Part shown: positions 13,008 through 22,137 of the stretch, piece by piece
Numbering within the stretch: position 1 is the stretch's first letter
How the letters are laid out: the number at the start of each line of letters is the position of its first letter
DNA from: Asterias amurensis
Lineage: Eukaryota > Echinodermata > Asteroidea > Forcipulatida > Asteriidae
DNA length: 64,000 bases
Reading direction: 5' to 3'
Assembly: GCF_032118995.1 (NCBI RefSeq)
Contig: NC_092661.1
Coordinates: forward strand, 7,502,494 to 7,566,493
Position numbers and translations under genes: made by a program
The notes under the pieces: generated by a model
The model's database searches: none
Told to the model about the DNA's origin: nothing
What the model saw: the letters and a program-made list of their open reading frames with translations, nothing else

Positions 13008-13186
13008 TAAAGGCCCGGTCACACAGGCCCCGATAACGAGAACGAAAACGGTAATGATAAAAATGCACGCCCTCGATTGGTTGAATGAGCGTGGGCGTAT
13101 TCTGCGTGGAGCAATTCAACCAATCGCGAGCGTGCATTTTTATCGTTATCGTTCTCGTTATCGGGGCCTGTGTGACCGGGCCTTAA
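13008..13186. mobile_element. Palindromic MITE, 'GGCCCGGTCACAC' type (family K)
   Basis: The arms are inverted copies: AAGGCCCGGTCACACAGG on the left, and CCTGTGTGACCGGGCCTTAA on the right, ending at 13186. The arms continue inward through GATAACGAGAACG, and the whole element is a 179-bp near-palindrome. It is non-coding despite open frames on both strands, which simply mirror each other. Confidence 0.85.
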
Positions 13187-13403
13187 CGCCCTTCTTCCGC
13201 ACATGGCAAAGGTTATGAAAAAACTTAAACCCATTGTAAGTTTGCTTCAAGAAACATTTGCTCAAGCTGAGGCAAGTGACTCACACTTTTTGTACTTGTC
13301 ACAAACCTTGCAAACATTTTGCACTAGTTGGATGTGGGTATTATCATTCACCAGATTGCCAAAGACCTGACCGTTTAAATGGAAACCTTTTAAATGCAAA
13401 TGC

Positions 13404-13510
13404 TTCTGGGTTCAATCTCACAAAGAGTTAGGACTAGTCCTAGGAGATATTAGAAAACGTATGGCTAGTCGAGATAAGACTAGTCTTAACTCTTTGTGAA
13501 ATCCACCCCT
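13404..13510. mobile_element. Palindromic repeat, family I (copy 1)
   Basis: Inverted arms contain CACAAAGAGTTAGGACTAG on the left and its reverse, ending TTTGTGAAATCCACCCCTGG, on the right. Related copies lie at 38276-38455 and 49062-49218. Confidence 0.75.
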
Positions 13511-14142
13511 GGTGATTCTCTCTTTGTACAACCTTCATATGATCAACATTAAATGAGCGTAATGGAGTTCGCCCTTCAATGATGAAACCTTTCTTGGGAA
13601 GTGGGATTCAGACCCTCAGTCTGTTCTTAACACATTCAATGATGTAAATTTAAAAACTGAGTGAATTGCTTATATTTTGTACATACCGGTAAACTTGCTA
13701 CAACCCAACATTGTTATGAGTGGACGGAATACTCAACTGATTCTATACAGAAATAATATACATATTTTTTTTAATTTAACAGAGTAAGTTGGAATTCTGG
13801 AAGCTGCTAGAGCATTTGGGTTTGAATACAATACATCAAATCAAATCATTTGGAAGTTAAACAATTTATATATATTTTTATACCAAAATAAATATATTTC
13901 AATAGGAAGAACTTCTATACTTTTTAAATTTTTTTTCAGAATCAATGATACATTTTTCACATCAACTAAAAATGGAAATCTTGCAGAGAATTGAGTGGAC
14001 TGGACACTATTAATGGGTTAACATCGACTTGACTCAAATACTCCTAAATAATGCTTGAATGTATGCACACTATACAAAACACCATATCCAGTGCGAATGT
14101 GAAATTTGAACTGGTAATATACGAACAAGTTTTGAAGGCAGA

Positions 14143-14412
14143 TTAAAGGCACTGGAAACTAATGGTAACTACTCAAAATAATTGTTATCATATTGACTTG
14201 GTAACGAGCAATGGAGAGCTGCTGATAGTATAAAACATTGTGAGAAACGGCTCCCTCTGAAGTAACATAGTTTTTTGAGAAAGCGATGTTTTTTCTTTCA
14301 TTATTCTCTTGCAACTTTGATGACCATATGAGTTCAAATTTTCCCAGATTTGTTATACACAAAGTGAGAATACTGATCTTCTACATTTACCAAATGTGTC
14401 CAGTGCCTTTAA
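14143..14412 (-). mobile_element. Family B TTAA MITE, short complete copy
   Basis: TTAA is present at both ends (14143-14146 and 14409-14412). The inverted termini read TTAAAGGCACTGGAAACTAA and TTAAAGGCACTGGACACATT. The copy is 270 bp and carries the internal block 'gagaaacggctccctctgaag'. Confidence 0.88.
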
Positions 14413-14519
14413 AGACAATCATGTCATCAAATGCAAAGTTGAGAGATGAAATTTAAGGAAAGTGAAATGGCATGAAAACTATAAGGCATATTAACATTAC
14501 CAAATATTACAGCAGCATC

Positions 14520-14645
14520 TTGCATAAGAACACTATTCCCAGCTCAACATTTGCCGAGAAATGTTCTACTAAGCAGAATACAGTTACCAGCTAAAACATT
14601 GAGTGTCTGGTTCCCTGCTTATTTCTACTTAGCAAAAGGAATGAT
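14520..14645. repeat. GCTTAGCA-type repeat fragment (family D)
   Basis: Degenerate pieces of the repeat that is complete at 14942-15160: 'ctaagcagaatacagttaccagc' and 'ctgcttatttctacttagcaaaagg'. Confidence 0.5.
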
Positions 14646-14732
14646 GCAACGCTGTTTGGATGGTAACATTAATGTGTCTCATTGTTAACCAGTCCTTAGT
14701 GTTAATAAGTGAGACCTTTCATGCGGAGTGTA

Positions 14733-14738
14733 TTTATT
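14733..14738 (-). terminator. Candidate polyadenylation signal overlapping the rsph3 stop
   Basis: On the minus strand the stop codon runs straight into TAAATAAATA, which contains AATAAA. This is very close to the stop, so a later signal could be the one used. Confidence 0.3.
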
Positions 14739-14842
14739 TATTCATCACCATCTTCTTCAGGGTCTTCATCAGCAGTAGCTCCATCTGCTGGAGCTGTTTC
14801 AGGCCGACTCTCCTCTCCGTCACCAACATCTTCCTGTGCAGT
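14738..14842 (-). CDS. rsph3: rsph3 coding exon 7 (acidic C-terminus, stop)
   Basis: Codons 373-406 and TAA. It is rich in Glu, Asp and Ala with no conserved motif, as in the variable tails of other RSPH3 proteins. The acceptor follows ttttgcag (minus strand). Confidence 0.88.
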   Translation of the reverse strand, partial: TAQEDVGDGEESRPETAPADGATADEDPEEDGDE

Positions 14843-17800
14843 CTGCAAAAACAAGAAAACATAGAAACTCATTAACTCACTGTTTGAATGTGTAGGGCAT
14901 TAAATTGTTACCATAAACTGCCACCATACATGGACCTTCCAGGGCCCAATTTCAAAGAGCTGCTAAGCACAAAAATTTGCTTAGCAGGAAATTTCTTCAT
15001 TACCAACCACTTGTTTTTCAGGAAAAGCAAACAGCAGCTGAATACCAGTAACAAGCAATATGCAACACATGGAAATTTGGTTGGTTAAATCCTGTTTTTA
15101 TCAGGGAAGAAATTTATGCTAAGCAAATTTTTGTGCTAAGCAGCTCTATTATTGGGCCCAGGCTAGCATTGGTTTTAAACTACACTGGACCACAGGCTAG
15201 TAAACTCAACATCTGACAAGCCCTGTGGTCTTGTAAGTGTCAATTGAATTATAATCAAGGCTGCTCCATTGTGTTATATTTTTGTGAAAAGAATGTTGAC
15301 TTTATGAATCTGTTCAAAACATTTTAATTCTGGTCTTGTGAAATAAATTCTAGTCTTGTAAACATTTTACAATGCAAAGACAAAATATCTGAAGTTTGAA
15401 TGTTTCAAACAGTATGCAGGTAAGTCTGCTGCTGTAAAGTACGCTAAGAATGTAGTGCAAAACACTTTGTGCATGGTTGAAGAATAGGCAAACGCGCGCG
15501 ATTTAACTGTAGCCGAAGTCGCCATTTTGATGGATCAACCTACCTCTGGTCCCCCTTCAGCAGGTACAGCGCCCTCTGTTGGTGCTGCAGCACCTTCCTC
15601 TTTAAGCTGTTCATTAAGTAATACTTGTGCAGCAGCAGCAATCCTCTCTGCATCACGCTGGGATTCTTCCAACTTAAAGTACTCCGCTGCACGAGCTTTG
15701 ACGACATCACGGATAATTGCTGTCGAATTGAACCAAGAACAAACATTTAGTACTGTCAAAGATCACAAAAAGGTGGAAACCAGAAATCCAAGCTTACACT
15801 TTTAATAACATGCTTTCAGCTGTTCTAAAAATATTGTTTCCCTCCGAGAGATACTTTTAAATCAAAATTTTCGAGTCAAATTCGAAAAAGACCCAAATGC
15901 TTGAACCGTGACAACTGTACCGCCTGGCCCCAAAATAAGAGTTGGAGGCTAAGAGGTACAGTGTAAATAGTGTACAGGTATGAAACGTATTCAAGAGTAT
16001 TTTTGGTGGACTGGCAAGGAAAATAAAAACAATTCTCCTGAAGACGAACAGAGTATACTGTTGAAAAGGTCAAGACCAAACTGGCCTATTTCAGAGCCAA
16101 CACTCCCTCAAAAGAGAATTATTACATGGTTGTACATGCAAGTTTACTAATATCTATAGTTTAATCTTATTTTATGGAAGGCTTGAGACTTACCATCCAG
16201 CATAGTCCTTCCGAGTACTGACTTTCCGATAACTTTCTCTACCTCTTCCATAATCCAGGGTAAGAAACCATTCTCTACATCTCTCTCTACTGGATCATAG
16301 AAGTAGCCATTATCGCTCAATGTACCAAACACTGATGGGATGAGATCAGCAAGGTAGCTCTGGGCAAACGCTCTGGCACCAATCTTCTCTGTTGTCTCTT
16401 TCTCTTTCTTTAGGACCTCACGCTGTTGTTTCATTCGTCTTTCCTGTTTCCATGGATAAAATGATCACAACATTAGATTTAACATGCAAAAGAAATGACA
16501 CAAAAGACCATACCTTCCAGGCTACAATGCTGGCCATATCTCGTTTGCCCCCCTCCCCCCCCCCCTGCCCCCTTTCACTGTTGGTTCTTATTGTTGCACG
16601 GTCTTCTTCTGCATTGCAGTCAACATTGAGTGGGGGCACGGGGGAGAGAATGTCAGGGGAAGTGGACAGGAGTGGCCCAAGCAGTTTGACCAGAATTGTA
16701 GCACTGAGTGCATATGGAATGTTGTGGTAATGGCTAGTTGGGCAGGAGAGTGTACTAACAGTAATAGGATTAATAATCCCAGTATTCAGTGTAGGCATTC
16801 TAGATTGTAAGTGTTTCAACACTGATGATTAAAATAAATACAACATGACTTTTACTGTTGATAATGATAGTTCAGCCCAACCTAAGTGTGTAGCATTAAA
16901 AATTACTGAACGGTGTGATGTTAACTTCACAACAACACAGTATGTCCGAAAAACCTTTACAGGCAATTTTGGAGAAACATAAATACATTTGTTGATCTTT
17001 GCAATGTTTACCTTTTCCTCTCGGTGCCGTCTCTCTTGCTCCTCAAGCCTCTGTGTTTCAACCAACTCAGCATTCCTAAGCTCTTCAAACGCTCTCTGTT
17101 GAGCATTGAGATTGGCTAATTCTTCTTCTTCCATAACCTCAAGAAGAGCTTGTTCTACTGTCTTGCCAACTAGAACCTCTAAGATTGGCTTCACTTCAAT
17201 GTCAAAGTCAAATAGCTGCAGGGAAAATGACAAGATTAATTAATTTGCAGAACTTGAGACCTTGCAAATACGGCACCAAGTTGGGGTAGCTGTATGTAAT
17301 GTTGTCAATGATGCAGCTTAAAGGGGCTGTTTTGTCGTGATCAATTGAGAGCGAGCGCGCATGTAGTGACAGGGTGAGAGTTTATGTATAGCCACTGGCA
17401 TGCTTTGATCATGACTTATTCCCTTTAATTGTTTTGATCCCTATGCTCCGACTGTCTTAACTAAAATGAGCTTGCTAGTCACCATTACAACACGTAAGAA
17501 AGGTCTTACTTAAATGTGAATGCTGATATTACAAAGAATGTCTTAAACTGCAAAAATTTACAAAACCATACTCTATACAACTAATGGTACATTTGGAAAC
17601 TTCATATTTGAAACTATGATAACAATTTGACATGCAAGCTGTTGATAAAATACTTGCAAAAAGTAAATCTTAGCATATACTTACATCTCCTTCATAAATT
17701 TGTGTAGCTACATCCATTCCTGTTTTAGCTGGAACAAAGAGTGGGGTTGGTGGTCTGTCCAAGAAGGCATCAGTTTGACATTCAATATCTGCCTCCTCGA

Positions 17801-20800
17801 CCCTGTCACTAAGCTCCTCCAAGTAAAGCTCTGTCTGAACATCAATGTGTTTCCGACCCTCCACTGGGTCTGGGGACCTTGGGCGCAGTTGGTCTTTGGC
17901 TCGTTTGGCTGCAATCTTACGCCTTCTGACCTCTTGCTGTCTTTGGATTTCAATGGGATCTGGCTGAGCTGTCTGTGTAAGGAACAAATGATCCAAATTT
18001 AGTTAAAGACACACAGGGTTGAACTGGAAAAAACTATACTCGGGATAATTACAGAGGAAGGGAAACAACCAAATATACTTGTTGATGTTCTCATTTTCCA
18101 ATAGATAACGTCCTCATAAGAGTGGGGGAAAAACTATGTTTTAAACTTCACAATAAAATGGTGTACCATTCCAGTGCAAAACTTGTCAACATCCAAAACA
18201 TCTGATGACATGTTCTGTGAAAAGTTAGTAATAAACAACGAATTTGATAAACAACCATCTGCTGTAAATTGCAACAATATAATAATGTTGTAGGTGTTGG
18301 GAGTTGGCAATGGAAAAGAAAGTTACCAAACCAACAATGTTCATTCTTATTTTTGTGTCAGCTTGTTAAACTTTAAATATATTTATAATTTTGAGTTGCG
18401 CCGACTTTATAGTAAAAAGGTTACTTTTTCCATGGTACTTTAATAATAGACTGGTACTTACTGCTGGGAGTGTATGTTGTGCGTATGTGTTGCCGCGCAC
18501 AATGCGCCTGTCATACATGATATTGCCATAGGGAACTGCTCCAGTTCTGATAAAAAGAACAAAGAAAAACATTCAATCTTGACTGTATTTATTATAAAGA
18601 TATAAAGCCTGGTTTATACTTCCTGCGTATGCAACTTTTGCTGTCACTGCTGTTTTCGCAGCGAATGTTTCTATGTTGAACACATTATTTATGTCAACAA
18701 TTGTATCGCATTCGCAGGAAGTATGAACCGGGCCGTGCTTTATTAACAACAAATCTGATCCTACACACATGTCAACATTCCTCATGCATGTCAACATTGT
18801 AAGTGACTCGTGTATTTTAATTTAAATAGGGACTAAAATAAAAAAAGATTGGCATGGTTGTGGAAGTTATGAACCGACTTCGTAGTTTAGGTCTATCCCT
18901 ATCCTAGACCCAGTAACTGGGGCGCTGTACTCCTTTTCAACAATTTTTGACTTTATCTGTCGTACTAGCGCCCCAGGGAATGGCACAGAATTTTAACGAA
19001 TACCCAGTTTTTCGCGACACCCAGCCACAAAAAATGCCTCAAAATGCCAAAAAGACCAAAAAAACTAGCTCAAAAATCGCCTACTCTATTCTCGATACGT
19101 CTAGGATGTAACATCAGGCATTTAATTGTACTCACGATCATTTTTTAAACTCCAAATCGATGATTTTTAACTCCGCATCGTGGAGCGATTGACAAGTCTG
19201 CGATTTTCGGATGTGTATGGTAACGAAACATGGCGTCGCGTTGTGGGTGGATGTCCATCAACGGCTGTTTAATGCTGCACTTGTTACAGGCGTTGCAGCG
19301 AATGCTATACATTGTACACGGGGATGGGTACAGGCGCTGCAGCTAGCGAGTGCCCACGTGCGTTCAATCATGGGCAACGTAACTTACACGGTGCCGGATT
19401 GTTGGAAAAATATCAGAAAGGGGGTGAAAGGTTCTCAGAAAGGGAATATTGTCTGAAAGAGGGGATTTTTCTGGTCATCGCCCCCCCCAAAAAAAAGAAA
19501 AAAAAAAAAAAAAGGGGGAAAAATATGATAAATAAATAAAAACCGCTGTACTTCATCTAGGCCTACGATTTTTGTGCACGGTTAAATTGCTTCTTATAAT
19601 GTTTAGTGCTGCCAGTGTCACTGTAGAATTTTTTTTATTATTTATTTATCATCTTTTTTCCCCCTTTTTTTTTTTCCTTTTTTTTTTTTGGGGGGGGGGG
19701 GGGGGCGATGACCAGAAAAATCCAGACCAGTAGACTTCATCCAGAACCATCCAGCTTCATCCAGCAGACTTCAGACCAGAAAAATCATATTTATCATATT
19801 TTTCCCCCTTTTTTTTTTTTTTTTTTTTTTTTTCTTTTTTTTGGGGGGGGCGATGACCAGAAAAATCCCCTCTTTCAGACAATATTCCCTTTCTGAGAAC
19901 CTTTCACCCCCTTTCTGATAATTTTCCAACAACCCGGCACCGTGTAAGTTACGTTGCCCATGATTGAACGCACGTGGGCACTCGCTAGCTGCAGCGCCTG
20001 TACCCATCCCCGTGTACAATGTATAGCATTCGCTGCAACGCCTGTAACAAGTGTAGCATTAAACAGCCGTTGATGGACATCCACCCACAACGCGACGCCA
20101 TGTTTCGTTACCATACACATCCGAAAATCGCAGACTTGTCGATCGCTCCACGATGCGGAGTTAAAATTCATCGATTTGGAGTTTAAAAAATGATCGTGAG
20201 TACAATTAAATGCCTGATGTTACATCCTAGACGTATCGAGAATAGAGTAGGCGATTTTTGAGCTAGTTTTTTTTGGTCTTTTTGTCATTTTGAGGCATTT
20301 TTTGTGGCTGGGTGTCGCGAAAAACTGGGTATTCGTTAAAATTCTGTGCCATTCCCTGGGGCGCTAGTACGACAGATAAAGTCAAAAATTGTTGAAAAGG
20401 AGTACAGCGCCCCAGTTACTGGGTCTATCCCTATCCTATGTATAAGTTCTTGTAATACTAATAGGCCTATGGTTTCAACACCTGTATGCCAATAGATAAA
20501 TTACAGCCAATGTTGGGATTGCAAAGTTCCTGGATCGCCAATAATTCTGAGTCTGAGTTTTTAGTCCGGTCTCAAATAAATAATAATCCTCAGTAATGGC
20601 TCTGTCTGGATTGATTTTAGTTTAGTATTCCTGTAGAATTTCGTTCCTGTTGTAGTAAACTAGATTATTATATATGGTTATTAAAAAACAATATCTGCAT
20701 TATCAATCATGAACATATCATTATAAGAAATAAATCCCCATACCCCGGCATAAATAAACGCAATTTCAAACTAAAATAGTAGTTTATCAAATTGTCAAAC

Positions 20801-20934
20801 CATAAGATAATTCCAACTCACTGTTGTTGTTGCTGCACTTGCAATGGATCCCTGTATTTCTTGCGCTGTGGAACTGCTCTCGGCTGACTGGCGAACGTGT
20901 ACGTTCCGCTCTTTTGTGGTAAAACTGTTGCCAT
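14738..20934 (-). CDS. rsph3: Radial spoke head 3 homologue (complete gene, 7 coding exons)
   Basis: RSPH3 (RSP3) is the backbone and A-kinase anchor of the axonemal radial spoke in motile cilia. Exons on the minus strand: 20934-20822, 18546-18462, 17972-17685, 17215-17012, 16443-16194, 15719-15544, 14842-14738. All have GT-AG borders and consistent phases, joining to 1221 nt (406 codons plus stop). Diagnostic blocks in order are YTFASQPRAVPQRKKYRDP, MYDRRIVRGNTYA, PVEGRKHIDVQTELYLEEL, ECQTDAFLDRPPTPLFVPAK, FDFDIEVKPILEVLVGKT, RRHREEK and FAQSYLADLIPSVFG. These are strongly conserved with human RSPH3. The C-terminus is acidic and lineage-variable. The start codon (aaaATGg) is the only in-frame ATG near the conserved block. 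It is divergently arranged with fdx1. Intron 1 carries a 1.5-kb inverted-repeat transposon. Confidence 0.95.
14942..15160. mobile_element. GCTTAGCA-type palindromic MITE (family D), in rsph3 intron 6
   Basis: The termini are inverted: GGGCCCAATTTCAAAGAGCT on the left, and a right end finishing CAGCTCTATTATTGGGCCCA. Inside them are paired CTAAGCACAAAAATTTGCTT and its reverse. The element is about 219 bp and has no coding capacity. Relatives lie at 53750-54308 and 62804-63043, with fragments elsewhere. Confidence 0.88.
15544..15719 (-). CDS. rsph3: rsph3 coding exon 6
   Basis: Codons 314 (part)-372, starting IIRDVVKAR, the end of the conserved core, then an Ala/Glu-rich predicted helix. The donor reads GAG|gtaggt on the minus strand. 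Confidence 0.9.
16194..16443 (-). CDS. rsph3: rsph3 coding exon 5
   Basis: Codons 231-314 (part). It contains FAQSYLADLIPSVFGTL, GYFYDPVERDVENGFLPW and GRTMLD, all near-identical to the human protein. The acceptor cag|GAA and donor G|gtaagt are both canonical. Confidence 0.94.
16543..16572. repeat. Poly-C tract in rsph3 intron 4
   Basis: A roughly 30-base tract of C broken by single T residues lies in the intron between exons 4 and 5. It is low complexity only. Confidence 0.8.
17012..17215 (-). CDS. rsph3: rsph3 coding exon 4
   Basis: Codons 163-230: LFDFDIEVKPILEVLVGKT, then the charged helical block EEEELANL...RHREEK. This is a phase 0-0 exon of exactly 68 codons. Confidence 0.94.
17318..17428. 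mobile_element. Short TTAA-flanked inverted repeat in rsph3 intron 3
   Basis: A 111-bp element with TTAA at 17318-17321 and 17425-17428. The inverted ends are TTAAAGGGGCTGTTTTGTCG and TTAAAGGGAATAAGTCATGA, which also share a TGATCA block. Confidence 0.65.
17685..17972 (-). CDS. rsph3: rsph3 coding exon 3
   Basis: Codons 67-162, the largest exon, with LRPRSPDPVEGRKHIDVQTE and ECQTDAFLDRPPTPLFVPAK. This is the most diagnostic RSPH3 block. Both borders are phase 0. Confidence 0.95.
18462..18546 (-). CDS. rsph3: rsph3 coding exon 2
   Basis: Codons 38 (part)-66, with PYGNIMYDRRIVRGNTYAQH. This matches the family's MYDRRVVRGNTYA signature. The acceptor atcag and donor gtaagt are canonical. Confidence 0.94.
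18602..18743. mobile_element. Palindromic MITE, 'CATACTTCCTGCG' type (family L), in rsph3 intron 1
   Basis: The left arm AAAGCCTGGTTTATACTTCC continues through TGCGTATGC. It mirrors the right arm (GCATTCGCAGGAAGTATGAA, then CCGGGCCGTGCTTT). The element is about 140 bp and non-coding. Confidence 0.8.
18907..20425. mobile_element. Long inverted-repeat (foldback) element with 13-bp target duplication (family J)
   Basis: Two arms of roughly 580-600 bp (18907-about 19500 and about 19830-20425) are near-perfect inverted copies with a few single-base differences. The ends begin GACCCAGTAACTGGGGCGC. Each arm end is itself a stem, because CTGGGGCGCT recurs inverted about 60 bp inward. The flanks TATCCCTATCCTA at 18894-18906 and 20426-20438 are identical, so this is an apparent 13-bp duplication (15 bp match if two terminal bases are counted as host). 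The centre is poly-A/T, poly-G and a third partial copy of the inner arm end near 19655-19722. Open frames in the arms mirror each other and have no recognised domain. It lies wholly in rsph3 intron 1. Confidence 0.9.
20822..20934 (-). CDS. rsph3: rsph3 coding exon 1 (start codon)
   Basis: Codons 1-38 (part): ATG in a good context (aaaATGg), then YTFASQPRAVPQRKKYRDP and a short Gln run. The donor is CA|gtgagt. The next exon supplies the third base of codon 38. Confidence 0.9.
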
Positions 20935-21805
20935 TTTGGCCAAGTTTGTATTTAAGTAGTGTTAATAAAAATAGTAAGCGAATAAACTTTCGGAAACAGA
21001 TTAAATGTCAATTCCTTGTCGACGAGTTATTGCAGGTTTTGTGCTTATTTGTTGCTGAACTGCTGAGTGTATCTTGTACTTTCTTGAATGTAAAAATGAT
21101 TATGCGCTGAGGACCTTTTCACACCTTTAAGATTAACATAACAAGAAGCTCAATATTACTACGCCTCCTACATTTTCATAGATTTTGTGGGATTGCAAAA
21201 GTTTTATTTCTTCAAATTGATAACACAGTTTTGAAAACATACTAATAATGTTCTAGTTGTAAAATATTCTTTAGATAAAGCTTTCAAATTGTTATTTTGG
21301 TGGCATATTTTGGGCTAAATTACTGCGTAGAGATACATAAAGGGCTGACATGCGCTGTAAATAATGGCGCCATGACAACAAGACCGTCAGTAACATTGAA
21401 TGGCACGTTCTTGTCGTTGATGGCAGCATCATGAATTCCCTGAATGTGACCTCGCCGGAAGCAGTTACGAAACGTGACACACACACAATAAGTGTGGTCA
21501 AAAGAAGTCGGCCGCAGCGGTACAGTCGTTGATGAATTGAATGTTATTTCAATTTGTGGGAAATGTACCGTCTTTTATTCATAATGATTAATGGTTGTAA
21601 GAAGCCGGCGTGAGTTGTAAGTTTTGTTGCCTAGGTCAGCTCTCTCCACCCCCGCCCCACGGATTGAAGTCAAGCCGGTGACCGTCAAAAATATCACGTA
21701 CTTCTTATCTTATCTTGCAACTTCGCTTGCAATTAGCATTTCCATTTTTTTTTTACAAACATCAGTGTCATTCCCCCCTCGTGAGTTGTGTGTTCTGAAG
21801 CAATT
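20935..21805. promoter_or_regulatory. Shared divergent promoter region of rsph3 and fdx1
   Basis: The rsph3 (minus) and fdx1 (plus) start codons are 871 bp apart, so their 5' UTRs and promoters must lie here unless a non-coding first exon lies beyond. A palindrome ATGGCGCCAT sits near 21364-21373. I see no clear TATA box. Bidirectional use is inferred from arrangement only. Confidence 0.5.
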
Positions 21806-22137
21806 ATGGCTTCTGTTTTTATGAAAACTTTCCCATCTGCTTTCCGCTCCTTGGTGTCATCTTCTACCTCGAGACTCCAACTGTTAAACAACACTTACAG
21901 AACGTTTGAAGAACGGTTGGGCTCGCCGTCACTTTCGCCATGTTCACCCGGGTCCTCAGGGATGTTTTCACGGTACAGCTCTTCTTGCACCACCTGCAGC
22001 AGTTTGAAATGGCATTGTTTATCTTCTTCTAATGACAACAGGTTATCAGTCGGTATCAAAGGCAAACATACATTCGCCCACATTGGACCATGTAGGTCGT
22101 TTTCACTTGGTGTTCCTGTTTCTAAAAAGAGAGAATT
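21806..22137 (+). CDS. fdx1: fdx1 exon 1 (mitochondrial presequence)
   Basis: Codons 1-111 (part), starting [20 protein letters not shown]. This is an amphipathic Ser/Arg/Phe-rich leader followed by a poorly conserved Ser/Cys-rich stretch. I chose the ATG at 21806 because upstream in-frame sequence has only a GTG. The donor is TT|gtaagt. Confidence 0.85.

Noticed and set aside
19211..20171. Mirror-image open frames of about 80-98 codons at 19211-19456 and 19875-20171
   Set aside because: They are the two arms of the inverted-repeat element, have no recognised domain and run into low-complexity tracts.
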